Origin: an uncultured Clostridia bacterium
Lineage (GTDB): Bacteria; Bacillota; Clostridia; UBA1212; UBA1255
Assembly: GCA_904420095.1 (NCBI GenBank)
Contig: CAJFUB010000007.1
Coordinates: 154,724-218,723, forward strand
Length of the DNA: 64,000 bases
Direction: 5' to 3'
In this document: one piece after another, positions 17,948 to 26,969 of the stretch
How positions within the stretch are numbered: position 1 is the stretch's first letter
How the letters are laid out: each line of letters opens with the position of its first letter
The notes under the pieces: model-generated
The model's input: only the letters and a program-made list of their open reading frames with translations
Database searches by the model: none
Told to the model about the DNA's origin: nothing
Position numbers and translations under genes: made by a program

Positions 17948-18580
17948 TTACAATTCGCGTTTCTCATAAAATTTTACCGATAAAAGCCAGGATACTCCCA
18001 GAATAAGAAGCGCAGCGACGGGCAGAGCGAACCGGAACGGGGACGTAGCAGTAAGGATCTCTGCGGTCTTCGCATCGGATGACATGTATGTGAAGCCAAA
18101 AACACATGCGAATACGACGCCGAGCGCAGCATAATATGCGATCCTGCCCCTTTCCACCCCGAATTTAAAAATCACGGGAAGCATGAGCGACGCGGGAAGA
18201 ATACCAAGCATCAGAGCGGTTCCTATAAACGCGGCGATTTCCGAAAGCTCCAGGTTGCGCTCCACCAGCAATTTTACAGCGCTTACTGCGCCCATGATAA
18301 GCGTCGTGAAGAGAAGGCAGATCAGCATAACGAGGTATTTTACCGATACGATATCCCTTCTCTTATAAGGCATCGTATCAGCGTAAAACTGCCATTTCGA
18401 CCGTTCGTCATAGGAAACCAGCGTCACCGGAAAAATAGAGGATAAAATAATCGGGTATAAAACAGCGAACGCGTTGTTTTCCGAGTATGCGGAAACGATC
18501 GCAAACACAAAAAGAATCAGTAAAAATGCGCGGCAATGCGTTCTGGCCAAATACCAGTCTTTCAGCAGCAGTCCTTTCAT
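17948..18580 (-). CDS. ABC-2 type transporter permease
   Basis: The 210-residue protein has six hydrophobic helices and opens MKGLLLKDWYLARTHCRAFL, the start common to small ABC-2 permeases paired with YtrB-like ATPases. The segment VSYDERSKWQFYADTMPYKRRDI is characteristic of this permease group. It begins one base after the ATPase stop codon and is the last gene of the GntR-ATPase-permease operon. It probably moves a peptide antibiotic or lipid-linked compound out of the cell or membrane. Confidence 0.8.
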   Translation of the reverse strand: MKGLLLKDWYLARTHCRAFLLILFVFAIVSAYSENNAFAVLYPIILSSIFPVTLVSYDERSKWQFYADTMPYKRRDIVSVKYLVMLICLLFTTLIMGAVSAVKLLVERNLELSEIAAFIGTALMLGILPASLMLPVIFKFGVERGRIAYYAALGVVFACVFGFTYMSSDAKTAEILTATSPFRFALPVAALLILGVSWLLSVKFYEKREL

Positions 18581-18581
18581 T

Positions 18582-19427
18582 TCATCCAGCCTCCTTGACC
18601 ATATACAAAAACAGCTCCTCTATGCCGATTGGACTTACGGGATAGCCTGCCGGAAGCATGGCCCGTTTCACGATTGCCTCGGCTCCGTATGGCGACGTTT
18701 TCTTTCCTATCACCACACCGCTTGCAAAAGACCGCAGCGTTTCCGGCGCACAGCGGATCATGCCATACTTTTCAAGCAGCGCATCCTTTTCCTCACAAAG
18801 CAGCAATTTTCCCTTGTGCAGAAATGCGATATAATCGCAAAGCTTTTCTAAATCGCTGACGATATGAGAAGAAATCAGAACGGAATGACTCTCATCCCGG
18901 GTAAATTCGCTGAATAATTCCACTACCTCGTCGCGGATTACGGGATCGAGCCCGCTTGTGGGCTCGTCAAGAAGCAGAAGCTTCGGTTCATGGGAAAGCG
19001 CGGCGGCAATGCCCAGCTTCATTTTCATGCCGCGAGAGAAATCTTTAAAGCTTTTCTTTTGCGGCAGGGAAAAGCGATCGATATATTGAAAGTATACGTC
19101 CTCGTTCCAACGCTTGTAGGTATGCTTCATGATTTTGTTCAGCTGCTTCACGGTGATGCAGTCCGGATAGCCGATCTCATCCAAAACGACACCGATTTCC
19201 TCTTTCAATCCGCTGAGCTCCTGTCCGCCGTCCCTGCCGAGAATTCGAACGGTCCCGCCGTCTCGGCGGATCATGCCCAATATCAGCTTGATGGTTGTGC
19301 TTTTTCCCGCTCCGTTTTCTCCGATCAGGCCCAGGATCGATCCGGACGGAAGCGTCAGATTGATGCGGTCCAGCGTAAAATCCTGATACGTTTTTTTCAG
19401 GCTCGTAATTTCCAGTGCGTTTTCCAT
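18582..19427 (-). CDS. ABC transporter ATP-binding protein, YtrB-like
   Basis: The nucleotide-binding domain is complete: Walker A GENGAGKST, signature FSRGMKMKLGIAAAL, Walker B LLLLDEPTSGLD and the switch His in ISSHIVSDLEKL. About 60 C-terminal residues form the extra domain seen in such exporters. It begins one base after the GntR gene and ends one base before the permease. The module matches those induced by cell-wall stress through YtrA-type repressors. Confidence 0.9.
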   Translation of the reverse strand: MENALEITSLKKTYQDFTLDRINLTLPSGSILGLIGENGAGKSTTIKLILGMIRRDGGTVRILGRDGGQELSGLKEEIGVVLDEIGYPDCITVKQLNKIMKHTYKRWNEDVYFQYIDRFSLPQKKSFKDFSRGMKMKLGIAAALSHEPKLLLLDEPTSGLDPVIRDEVVELFSEFTRDESHSVLISSHIVSDLEKLCDYIAFLHKGKLLLCEEKDALLEKYGMIRCAPETLRSFASGVVIGKKTSPYGAEAIVKRAMLPAGYPVSPIGIEELFLYMVKEAG

Positions 19428-19428
19428 T

Positions 19429-19800
19429 TCATTCGCCCTCCAATAAATTCAGCATTTCGATGATGTCGTGTTTTTCCAGTCCGCAGGAGGCCGCCAATTT
19501 TATAATTTCCTGCAAATGCGCTTCGATCTGCTTCAGGGTTTCTTCGCGGATCAGAAGCGTATTCTTTTTGGCGACAAAGCACCCCTTTGCGGCAAGCGTA
19601 TAAATAAAGCCTTCCCGTTCTAGCTCGTCATACGCCCGTTTTGTAGTAATAACGCTGATATGCAGATCCTTTGCGAGGTTCCGGATCGACGGCAGTGCGT
19701 CGTCTTCTTTTAAAGCGCCGCTGATAATCTGCGCTTTGATCTGCGAATAAATCTGATCATATATGGGAGCGCCGCTTTTATTATCAATCAGAATTGTCAT
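19429..19800 (-). CDS. GntR family repressor, YtrA subfamily
   Basis: A winged helix domain opens with DNKSGAPIYDQIYSQIKAQI and continues with SIRNLAKDLHISVITTKRAYDELEREG, the GntR recognition helix. The short C-terminal helical tail of about 45 residues is typical of the YtrA subfamily. ATG at 19800 has GGAGGTGCGGA directly upstream; longer in-frame starts run across the promoter. It is first in the ABC operon and very likely represses it, as a palindrome covers the -10 box. A cell-wall antibiotic or lipid II-related signal is the usual inducer in relatives. Confidence 0.9.
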   Translation of the reverse strand: MTILIDNKSGAPIYDQIYSQIKAQIISGALKEDDALPSIRNLAKDLHISVITTKRAYDELEREGFIYTLAAKGCFVAKKNTLLIREETLKQIEAHLQEIIKLAASCGLEKHDIIEMLNLLEGE

Positions 19801-19819
19801 TCCGCACCTCCATCCGGTC

Positions 19820-19848
19820 ATTCTGTATATGTTCAGTATATACAGAAT
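19820..19848. promoter_or_regulatory. Candidate operator of the YtrA-type repressor
   Basis: ATTCTGTATAT (19820-19830) and ATATACAGAAT (19838-19848) are perfect inverted repeats of 11 bases with a seven-base spacer. The palindrome covers the -10 box of the operon promoter, so binding would block RNA polymerase. Confidence 0.8.
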
Positions 19849-19863
19849 GCACACTGTTGTCAA
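19835..19863 (-). promoter_or_regulatory. Sigma-A promoter of the GntR-ABC operon
   Basis: TTGACA (19858-19863) and TATACT (19835-19840) are spaced by 17 bases on the minus strand, close to the consensus. The start codon is about 35 bases downstream of the -10 box. Confidence 0.8.
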
Positions 19864-19954
19864 TCCCTTTGCGGAAAAGAATATAAAAAAATGATCTCTA
19901 TGGAAGAGCTTTACGATTCCACAAAAATCACTTCAATCTCGCCATTATAATATC

Positions 19955-19991
19955 GCGTCCTCGGCCACCTTGATGCTGCGGCCGGGGACGC
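19955..19991. terminator. Strong stem-loop after the GH43-like gene
   Basis: A 12-pair stem (19955-19966 with 19980-19991) has a 13-base loop. It lies 36 bases past the stop of the gene at 20027. There is no U-run, so it may be an RNA-stabilising hairpin rather than a true terminator. Confidence 0.4.
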
Positions 19992-20026
19992 TTTCGGCAA
20001 CGGCTCCCCGCTGCCATCGGATTGCT

Positions 20027-21910
20027 TTATGATAAAGTAAAGTCTATCTGACCTTCCGTTCCCTCCTGCGGCTCATCCAAAACGGTGACGTTCACGGTAA
20101 AGCTGTGTCCTCCGGTAATCGTAACCGTAACGGTTGTAGAGCCTGCCTTTTTCGGCATGATAACACCCTTTCTGTCCACACGGAGAATTGAGGTATCCGC
20201 AACCTCGAACTCCATCTCGTAGGTTTCCGCAGGCACCATCGCGGGATAGTCCGGATGCAGGGAGGTTCTGTCGTTGTACGCTTCTCCCCATGTTTCGTCC
20301 TCGAAAATCACATAGCCGCGGATCTGCTGCCTGTGCCTTGCTCCGTAAGCCTCGTCTTTATAGACCACCATATTTTCCTGAACCGGACGAACCGTGGCAA
20401 TGTCCGGATTGCTTTTCCCAATCGGGAAGCCGCTTTCCCTGACGTACACCTTGAATTCTACAGAACAGCCGTCGTAAGTCACCGTGACGTTCGTTTTCCC
20501 CACCGATTTTGCCACAATCCGAAGGCCGTCAAATTCAATGACGTTCTGATCGTATCCGGAAAATTCTACGCCGTCCGCACTCGTAATCTGGTGCGTTTGA
20601 AGCCGCGTATCATACCAATACAGATCCAGGTCGTAAGCTCCGTCGTCGATACAGAATTCAATCTTATGCGGCAGCGTTCCGACGCCGACGGTCCACAGCT
20701 CTGATTCCTCCGGAAGCGGCCAGAAATAGTCGCTCCGCAGGACGCCCTTTCCGCCCTCGTCGGTATCCGTGATTTCTCTTTCATATACCGACAAGTCAAT
20801 GTCCTGAAATCTCGTAGCCCATTTTCCCCAGTAACCGGAATCCGGTCCGCCGGAGGAATATGCATAGCCGATAAAGGAAATTTCGTCGTCCATCTGAATA
20901 TGTCCGTTCGGTCTTTTTGAAATTCCCATATTATGACAGTATTGTGAAATGCCGGTACGAATCACTGCAACCTGCTCAAACGTAATTCCGTCGTTCGATT
21001 CCATAACAGCGATTCCGCTCGATTCCGTAAAGCGGTTATATGTGGAAAAAGCCAGAAACTTTCCGTAATCTTCAACGTAAACGACGTCGCAGGAATCCTG
21101 CCCCGAGCCTTTTTTGTAAGCGACGCCCCTGTATTCCATGGTAGCGGGCCAATTTTCATCCGTAGAATCGGCGGTTGCCACCATCTCATAGTCTCCGTCC
21201 GGGCAGGTCCATGTGTAATAGCAATACAGCGTGCCGTCCAGCTCGACAAAGCTCAGCTCTCCCGCACCCCAGGAGGTGTCGGATTCGTTATAATAAACGA
21301 TCGGCTGCGGATCTCCACCCCATCCGGAGCCGTTCCATTTTTCATACGGGCCGTCCGGATTCTTGGAACGCGCAACAAAGCAGTTGTTGTTGATTCCGCC
21401 ATTTGTGCTTACGATCGTGGAAGTATACCCGATATAAAAATATCCGCCGAAATAGATCACGCCCGGATCACAGACAGAATAGTGATCCATAGAATCCGGC
21501 GTCGGCTGAAGCACTACCTTTTCCTGGCTCCAGGTCTTGCCTCCGTCCTCAGAATGTTTATAGGTAAACCAATCCCATTCCCCAAGCGTCCCGGGCGTTG
21601 CGAACCAGGCGTCAACGCTGCCGTCGGGATAATAAATGATGCTCGGTCCATACCGATAGCCCCATTCGTTTTCTACCGGCGCGAAAACGTCATAGCCGTC
21701 ACCGACGGTTGCCATTGTGAAATGGAGATTTTCATTGGGCTCCACACGTTCCAGCTCGTCTGTGAAAACGCGCTGCTTTTCTTCCTCCGTACCGCCGCCG
21801 TCGCTTCCGCCGTCGCATGCCGGAGCAGCCATCATAAAGACGGCGAGAGCACCGGCAAAGATCAGTTTGAATCCGAGCGTCAGAGCGCGTCGGACATTGC
21901 GCTTATTCAT
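20027..21910 (-). CDS. Secreted GH43-like five-bladed propeller lipoprotein with Ig-like C terminus
   Basis: ATG at 21910 follows GAGGTGAAGCTT. The N terminus is a basic start plus a hydrophobic helix ending AVFMMAAPACDGGSDGGG, a lipobox-like site with a glycine/serine linker. Residues about 60-390 contain propeller-type motifs (YGPSIIYYPDGSVDAWF, HYSVCDPGVIYFGGYFYIGYT, WGAGELSFVELDGTLYCYYT) like GH43/GH117-type proteins or sialidase-like propellers. The rest holds two Ig-like regions, the second with VDRKGVIMPKKAGSTTVTVT as in bacterial Ig-like group 2 domains. It probably binds or cleaves glycans outside the cell; no specific substrate can be named. It has its own promoter. Confidence 0.75.
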   Translation of the reverse strand: MNKRNVRRALTLGFKLIFAGALAVFMMAAPACDGGSDGGGTEEEKQRVFTDELERVEPNENLHFTMATVGDGYDVFAPVENEWGYRYGPSIIYYPDGSVDAWFATPGTLGEWDWFTYKHSEDGGKTWSQEKVVLQPTPDSMDHYSVCDPGVIYFGGYFYIGYTSTIVSTNGGINNNCFVARSKNPDGPYEKWNGSGWGGDPQPIVYYNESDTSWGAGELSFVELDGTLYCYYTWTCPDGDYEMVATADSTDENWPATMEYRGVAYKKGSGQDSCDVVYVEDYGKFLAFSTYNRFTESSGIAVMESNDGITFEQVAVIRTGISQYCHNMGISKRPNGHIQMDDEISFIGYAYSSGGPDSGYWGKWATRFQDIDLSVYEREITDTDEGGKGVLRSDYFWPLPEESELWTVGVGTLPHKIEFCIDDGAYDLDLYWYDTRLQTHQITSADGVEFSGYDQNVIEFDGLRIVAKSVGKTNVTVTYDGCSVEFKVYVRESGFPIGKSNPDIATVRPVQENMVVYKDEAYGARHRQQIRGYVIFEDETWGEAYNDRTSLHPDYPAMVPAETYEMEFEVADTSILRVDRKGVIMPKKAGSTTVTVTITGGHSFTVNVTVLDEPQEGTEGQIDFTLS

Positions 21911-21941
21911 AAGCTTCACCTCGTTTAAATAGATTAAATTT

Positions 21942-21970
21942 ATCATACTGTTTTTTGTGAATAAAATCAA
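21942..21970 (-). promoter_or_regulatory. Promoter of the GH43-like gene
   Basis: On the minus strand TTGATT (21965-21970) and TATGAT (21942-21947) are 17 bases apart, about 32 bases before the start codon. Confidence 0.6.
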
Positions 21971-21991
21971 TATCTTTTATATAATTTATGT

Positions 21992-22033
21992 AAAGCGCCG
22001 CACGCGGGCGGCGCTGCCCGCATGCGGCGCTTT
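21992..22033 (-). terminator. Very strong terminator after the Gfo/Idh gene
   Basis: An inverted repeat pairs 21992-22009 with 22016-22033 (one C-A mismatch, six-base loop). On the minus strand the stem ends in GCGCTTTACATAAATT, so it ends the transcript of the oxidoreductase genes and insulates the GH43-like promoter. Confidence 0.8.
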
Positions 22034-22055
22034 CAAGAAGCCAATATCAGTTTCC

Positions 22056-23075
22056 TCAGATTTTCTCGGGTTTGAACGGAATCCGTTCGCCTCCGGCCAG
22101 CGCACTTTCCCGCAGCGTTTCAATCAGTCGGATCGTTGTCGCTGCACTTTCCGGAGGATTTTTAATATTTTTTTCTTTCGAGGCGATGCTGTCAACAAAA
22201 AATTCGATTTCCCCCGTATAGCCGTCCGGACCGTTCAGCTCTGCCCGATAGGGTTCTCCGCTTCTCGGATATACCATTACGCCGCCATTTTCCCCGATCA
22301 GCGTCGCAGTTTCAAAGGCAACGCGGAAATCCGCGGCAAAATTCGTTCCGGTCTGCGACCAGTCTCCGATCGCCGTAACGGGAAGCCCGGGATAATCCAG
22401 CTGAGAATATACTACGTCGAAGCGTGAGTCGATATCCTGGGAACGGCAGGAGACAGCCTGCGGCTCGCCGAACAGATAGCGAATCATGTCTAGGTCGTGA
22501 ATATGCATATCCATCAGGCAGCCTCCGGATAGCTCCGGGTTCATGTACCAGTTCTCCCATGCCCATTTGGGAGGCGCGCTCTGCCTGCGGAAGGCAGCGG
22601 CCAGCGGCTTTCCGAACGAACCGCTGTCGACCGCATTTTTCAGAAACGAATAGTCTGGGAAAAAGCGGAGACATTGCCCGATCATCAGTCTGCGGTCCGA
22701 TTCTCTGGCCGCGCGGATCATTTCCAGGCAATCCGCATAAGTACGCGCCATGGGCTTCTCGCTGAGTACATGATACCCGCGGCGGAGCAGGTCCGACGCG
22801 ACGGACGCATGGAACGGCGTGGGCAGGCAGATATCCACCAGTTCCGGGGTTTCGTTTGCCAGCATTGTTTCCAGATTCGTATATCTGCGAACCTCCGCGG
22901 CGGCGTTTTCCTCTCCTCCGCCGATGTTGATCTCCATTTTCTGTATGAAACGATTCGGATCGATATCGCATACGGCCAAAAGCCGCACCTTTCCCTTCTC
23001 CTGCAAATGCTTGTAGGCCGGCATATGAGCCGCCTGCGCAATTCCTCCGAATCCAACGATCGCTACATTCAGCAT
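22056..23075 (-). CDS. Gfo/Idh/MocA family NAD(P)-dependent dehydrogenase
   Basis: A Rossmann fold opens with NVAIVGFGGIAQAAHMPAY; the family EKP motif is in HVLSEKPMARTYADC, and the catalytic-His region is GGCLMDMHIHDLDMIRYLFG. The family oxidises or reduces sugars and inositols. ATG at 23075 has GGAG eight bases upstream; the frame is open eight codons further, but that leader contains the ribosome site. It follows the epimerase-like barrel gene by 24 bases, and this pair is common in sugar or inositol catabolic loci. Confidence 0.9.
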   Translation of the reverse strand: MLNVAIVGFGGIAQAAHMPAYKHLQEKGKVRLLAVCDIDPNRFIQKMEINIGGGEENAAAEVRRYTNLETMLANETPELVDICLPTPFHASVASDLLRRGYHVLSEKPMARTYADCLEMIRAARESDRRLMIGQCLRFFPDYSFLKNAVDSGSFGKPLAAAFRRQSAPPKWAWENWYMNPELSGGCLMDMHIHDLDMIRYLFGEPQAVSCRSQDIDSRFDVVYSQLDYPGLPVTAIGDWSQTGTNFAADFRVAFETATLIGENGGVMVYPRSGEPYRAELNGPDGYTGEIEFFVDSIASKEKNIKNPPESAATTIRLIETLRESALAGGERIPFKPEKI

Positions 23076-23099
23076 TTTCCATGCTCCTTTCAAATTCAT

Positions 23100-23930
23100 T
23101 TATTTTTGTAAGATATCATCCATTACTTCCGACGTTTTTCTCAGAAACGCCTCAAAATCGGAATTTGACGGAAAAACTTCCGCCGTGATCCATCCGTCGT
23201 ATCCGATTTCCCGGAGCGCGCGTATCACCGCGGCAAAATCCACATCTCCCGCCAGCAATTCCACAAAACCGTTGATCGTACCGATGGCTCGCTTGTAATC
23301 TTTAAAATGAACTTTTGCAATCCGATGCCCCAGAATCCGGATCCACTGCTCCGGATATCCGTCGCGCACCACATTTCCCACATCAAAATACGCCGCAACC
23401 CACCGGCTGTTGACCCGGTCGATAAAATCACGCATTTCCATCGGAGAAAGCAGGAACTTGTTCCACACGTTTTCGATACCGATTGTTACGCGCTTCTTTT
23501 CCGCATATTCCGCCAAACGCACGAGAGCCGCCTGGGCCCGTTCATAGACAATGTCGTACGGAACGACAGGCTCTGCGGCACCAAGCCCGGAAACCATACC
23601 GGGCAGAATCAGGATCGTGTCGCAGCCAAGGAATGCCGCCGCGTCCAGCTGGTTCCGGACGAGCTGTTCCGCCCGTTCTCTTTCCGCGGGATCCTCCGCC
23701 GTCAGAGAAGTGCTCCAATACAAACCGCTTGCCAGACTGTAAAGGCAGAGTCCGTGGCTTTCCGCCGCTTTACGGATTTCCATAAGCTCCGTCTCCGTAG
23801 ACCGTGGAGAAATCGGACCGCTTTCATCGAAGGATAGCTCGATTCCCTCATAACCGAAGCGCTTCGCCATTCGAAAGCAATCGCGCGGCTCTTGGTTCGG
23901 AAAAGCCCAAATACTGATTCCCTTTCTCAT
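23100..23930 (-). CDS. Xylose-isomerase-like TIM barrel (sugar phosphate isomerase/epimerase)
   Basis: The N terminus MRKGISIWAFPNQEPRDCF is followed by RFGYEGIELSFDESG. Metal-binding candidates are Glu in IGIENVWNKF, Asp in AAYFDVGNVV, His in AKVHFKDYK and Glu in WITAEVFPSN, the standard order in this family. ATG at 23930 has AAAGGAC upstream. Paired with the Gfo/Idh dehydrogenase, it likely takes part in isomerisation or epimerisation of a sugar or keto-inositol. A second barrel of this family lies at 4709; the two are only distantly alike. Confidence 0.85.
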   Translation of the reverse strand: MRKGISIWAFPNQEPRDCFRMAKRFGYEGIELSFDESGPISPRSTETELMEIRKAAESHGLCLYSLASGLYWSTSLTAEDPAERERAEQLVRNQLDAAAFLGCDTILILPGMVSGLGAAEPVVPYDIVYERAQAALVRLAEYAEKKRVTIGIENVWNKFLLSPMEMRDFIDRVNSRWVAAYFDVGNVVRDGYPEQWIRILGHRIAKVHFKDYKRAIGTINGFVELLAGDVDFAAVIRALREIGYDGWITAEVFPSNSDFEAFLRKTSEVMDDILQK

Positions 23931-24042
23931 AGAACGTCCACCGTCCTTTCTGCTCTGCATTGTAGCAAAAGGGCGGCGTACGGAAAATGCAGGATCGGCT
24001 GTGGAATTTGCACTTTTGGTTTCGGTCAGACTTTAGAAGAAC

Positions 24043-25353
24043 TTACTTTTTTGGAGTTTTCTTCAAATCGCCCGTAGCCGGATTGTCGATCAGTCTGCCC
24101 GCCTCGGTAAAGCGGGAGCCATGGCAGGAACAGTCCCAGGTCCGCTCATATGGATTCCATTTCAATGCGCAGCCCAAATGCGGGCAGCGCCTGGCGGTCG
24201 GCGTCAGCAGGCCGACGGCCGCTTCCAGAGCGTTCGCGGCCAGCTGTAAGCGCAGGATTGTTCGGGAAGGAGAAAACACTTCTGCATATGGATTTTCTTT
24301 TCCCTGCACAAGATCGCACAGAATCATTGCCGAAACCATGGAAGATGTCATCCCCCATTTATTAAACCCGGTGGCAACATATAAATTCGTCGTTCCTCCT
24401 GAATAAGGCCCAATATAAGGGACGCCGTCCAGCGACATGCAGTCCTGCGCCGCCCAGTAATATTTTTCTGCCGCATTGGGATAATGCCGTTCTGCAAATT
24501 CCCGGAGTTCACGCCAGCCGCCGCCCTTTTTACCGGTCCGATGGTCTCCCCCTCCAATGAGGAGCAGATTTTTATAGTTTCGGAAGGACATGCCCTTCTG
24601 TGCCTCGTCCACATACATCCCGTTTATATCGGGCCCGTTTTCCAATGCAATCACATAAGAGCGATGCTGGTAGAGCTTGATAAAATAGCTGCCGTGCTTG
24701 TTTAAAAAAGGAAAATGTGTGGCTACAACGATCTTTTCAGCTGTAATTCTGCCATGGTCGGTAACCGCCGTTCTGCCTGCCAGCTCACGTACCGCCGTAT
24801 GCTCGAAGATATGCAAGCCTTTTGAAATGGCGGAAATAAATTTCAACGGATGAAACTGCGCCTGATTTGCATATTTTACCGCGCCCGCCACGGGAAAAGG
24901 AAGTGGAAGCCGATCGCAGAATTCTGCATGCCCTCCAAGCTTTTCAATTGCCAGGATTTCCTTTTCGAGCCCGCGCGGATTGTCAAGCGAATAAACATAA
25001 GCGTCCTTTTCCTCAAAATCACAGTCAATATCGGCGCATAACTGCCGGTATTTTTCAAGCGCCTTCTCATTGGCGTTCAGATATTGCCTTGCACGTTCCA
25101 GGTCAAACGCGCGAATCAGCTTATCGTAGATCAGGCCGTGCTGCAGGGTGATTTTTGCCGTCGTATTTTTCGTAATTCCGCTGCACACCGTTTCGGCCTC
25201 TGCCAGCACATAGGATACGCCGGCCTGCTGAAGCAGATATGCGCATAAAACGCCGGCCATACCGCCGCCGATGATTAAAACATCTGTTTCTATGTCTTGC
25301 CGCAGAGTTTCAAAGCCGGAAGAAGCCGACGTCTGCTCCCATAATGAATGCAT
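24043..25353 (-). CDS. FAD-dependent oxidoreductase with C-terminal Rieske domain
   Basis: The N-terminal DAO-type FAD domain has VLIIGGGMAGVLCAYLLQQAG and a late GVPYIGPYSGGTTNLYVATGFNKWG. The last 47 residues form a Rieske domain with CPHLGC (C390, H392) and CSCHGS (C408, H411), so a [2Fe-2S] cluster is expected. Relatives in Firmicutes are annotated as glycine/D-amino-acid-oxidase-like Rieske proteins; the substrate is unknown. At 436 residues it is somewhat short for the group. It is a single gene with its own upstream space. Confidence 0.9.
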   Translation of the reverse strand: MHSLWEQTSASSGFETLRQDIETDVLIIGGGMAGVLCAYLLQQAGVSYVLAEAETVCSGITKNTTAKITLQHGLIYDKLIRAFDLERARQYLNANEKALEKYRQLCADIDCDFEEKDAYVYSLDNPRGLEKEILAIEKLGGHAEFCDRLPLPFPVAGAVKYANQAQFHPLKFISAISKGLHIFEHTAVRELAGRTAVTDHGRITAEKIVVATHFPFLNKHGSYFIKLYQHRSYVIALENGPDINGMYVDEAQKGMSFRNYKNLLLIGGGDHRTGKKGGGWRELREFAERHYPNAAEKYYWAAQDCMSLDGVPYIGPYSGGTTNLYVATGFNKWGMTSSMVSAMILCDLVQGKENPYAEVFSPSRTILRLQLAANALEAAVGLLTPTARRCPHLGCALKWNPYERTWDCSCHGSRFTEAGRLIDNPATGDLKKTPKK

Positions 25354-25510
25354 GATCCATCCTCCCTTATATCACATTCAAAGCTATCATGTCTTAAAAT
25401 GCAAAAAGTATTCAGGGACAGAAAAATACGCTTCCGCCTCCTTTTCCGGATAATTTCGTTAAAAGCCGGCACAATACTGATATTAAACTGCAAAGGAGGA
25501 GATCTCTGCC

Positions 25511-26362
25511 ATGCGTGATTATTTCTGCGGATGGTATTTTAAATGTCAGTCCGACAAGCAAACCGTAGCGGTCATCCCTGCTATCCATACAACAAAAGGG
25601 AAATGCTCCTGCTCCATTCAGCTGATTGCGGAGGAAGGCGCCTGGAGCGTCGAGCTGCCTTACAATCGTTTTGATAAAAGCAGACGGTGCTTTTCCATAC
25701 GGGCCGCCGAAAACTGCTTCGGAAGAGAAGGATTCCGGCTGTGTCTGAATACGGAAAATTGTTCCGCGGCCGGCTCGGTACGCTTTGGCGCATTTTCCCC
25801 CATTCGGTACGATATTATGGGTCCGTTCCGATTGGTTCCGTTCTTGGAGTGCCGGCATGCCGTTTTAAGCATGAAGCACACCGTTACCGGGGAACTGCGT
25901 ATTAACGGGGTGACCTATTCCTTTACAAACGGGATTGGCTATATCGAGGGAGACCGGGGGCGTTCGTTTCCCAAAGAGTACGCATGGACGCAGTGCGCCT
26001 TTGAAGATGGAGCGCTTATGCTCAGCGTGGCGGAGATCCCGATGGGAGCGTTCCGTTTTACCGGAGTGATCGGAATCATTCATTGGCGCGGAAAAGAATA
26101 CCGGCTGGCAACATATCTCGGCGCAAAAGCGGTCCGGATTCAAAATGGGGAAATTATTATTTCCCAGGGAGACATGCTTTTCTCAATGAAATTGATCGAG
26201 AAGCACAGCGTCCCGCTCCGAGCGCCCGTAAATGGCAGCATGTGCCGAACCATCCACGAAAGCGCCTGCTGCAGCGCTTCTTATTGTTTCCGGAAAAACG
26301 CACAGACTCTTTTTTCCTTTGAAACGGCAAGAGCCTCCTTTGAATATGAATATTTGCGGTAA
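25511..26362 (+). CDS. Tocopherol-cyclase-like beta-barrel protein
   Basis: The 283-residue protein contains IGYIEGDRGRSFPKEYAWTQ (about 146-165), the hallmark of the tocopherol cyclase-like family, and MGAFRFTGVIGIIHWRGKEYR. In plants and cyanobacteria the family closes chromanol rings; a non-photosynthetic bacterium has no known use for that, so the reaction here is unknown and it may bind a hydrophobic ligand. GGAGGAGATCTCTGCC precedes the ATG. It stands alone, convergent with the small ABC membrane protein. Confidence 0.75.
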   Translation: MRDYFCGWYFKCQSDKQTVAVIPAIHTTKGKCSCSIQLIAEEGAWSVELPYNRFDKSRRCFSIRAAENCFGREGFRLCLNTENCSAAGSVRFGAFSPIRYDIMGPFRLVPFLECRHAVLSMKHTVTGELRINGVTYSFTNGIGYIEGDRGRSFPKEYAWTQCAFEDGALMLSVAEIPMGAFRFTGVIGIIHWRGKEYRLATYLGAKAVRIQNGEIIISQGDMLFSMKLIEKHSVPLRAPVNGSMCRTIHESACCSASYCFRKNAQTLFSFETARASFEYEYLR

Positions 26363-26444
26363 AGCAGCTCAGGCCTTTTGGCCATACCGTCTGAACGCGC
26401 GAGCTCGCTCTGTGGCAAAAAGCGCGAGAACAGCAGCTTGTCTT

Positions 26445-26969
26445 TTATCTGCAGCGAGCAGATAAGCAAATCAAAGAAATTCCATAATACAAAGCAAGAA
26501 CCGGCTGAAGCAGGCAAAGCGCTTCCGTGGAGCCCGCGGCATCGAATTGATATTGCTCCTGGAAATACCGAAAAATCCAACGGGAAACCGGAGCATACAG
26601 GCCGGCCGCAAGCAGATCCGGAATGAGAAGCTCCAAAAAGGTTACGCAAGCATTGACTCGAAAAATTCGGAATCTTGAATAGCCAAAGCGAAAGAGAAAT
26701 TTGCTCTGCCGGATTTTATCCGCGTGGGAATACGCGCCGATTGCGAAAAAAAGAATCAAAAGAAAAATGCGCGCGCCCCCATAGAGCATTCGGACGGAGA
26801 AGGAAAGCTGCTGCGGCTCCTTTAAAGAGGCAAGCGCTTCTCCATAGGCCGCCGCGGTCTCCAGATAAACGGAGACAGCTGAATAAGCTACGAAAAGAAC
26901 GGTAAAGCAGACGGCAAGAGACAGGCTTCTTCGCAAATAAATTTTTTTATACAGAAGCATCCGATTCAT
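26445..26969 (-). CDS. Small four-helix membrane protein of the ABC exporter operon
   Basis: The 174-residue protein has four hydrophobic helices and a basic N terminus ([16 protein letters not shown]). Its ATG overlaps the stop codon of the ATPase gene by four bases, so translation is coupled. No family motif is clear; FRFGYSRFRIFRVN between helices 2 and 3 resembles the coupling loops of FtsX-like permeases. It could be a truncated half-permease: half-size compared with its partner, with only four helices and no extracytoplasmic domain. Confidence 0.6.
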   Translation of the reverse strand: MNRMLLYKKIYLRRSLSLAVCFTVLFVAYSAVSVYLETAAAYGEALASLKEPQQLSFSVRMLYGGARIFLLILFFAIGAYSHADKIRQSKFLFRFGYSRFRIFRVNACVTFLELLIPDLLAAGLYAPVSRWIFRYFQEQYQFDAAGSTEALCLLQPVLALYYGISLICLSARCR

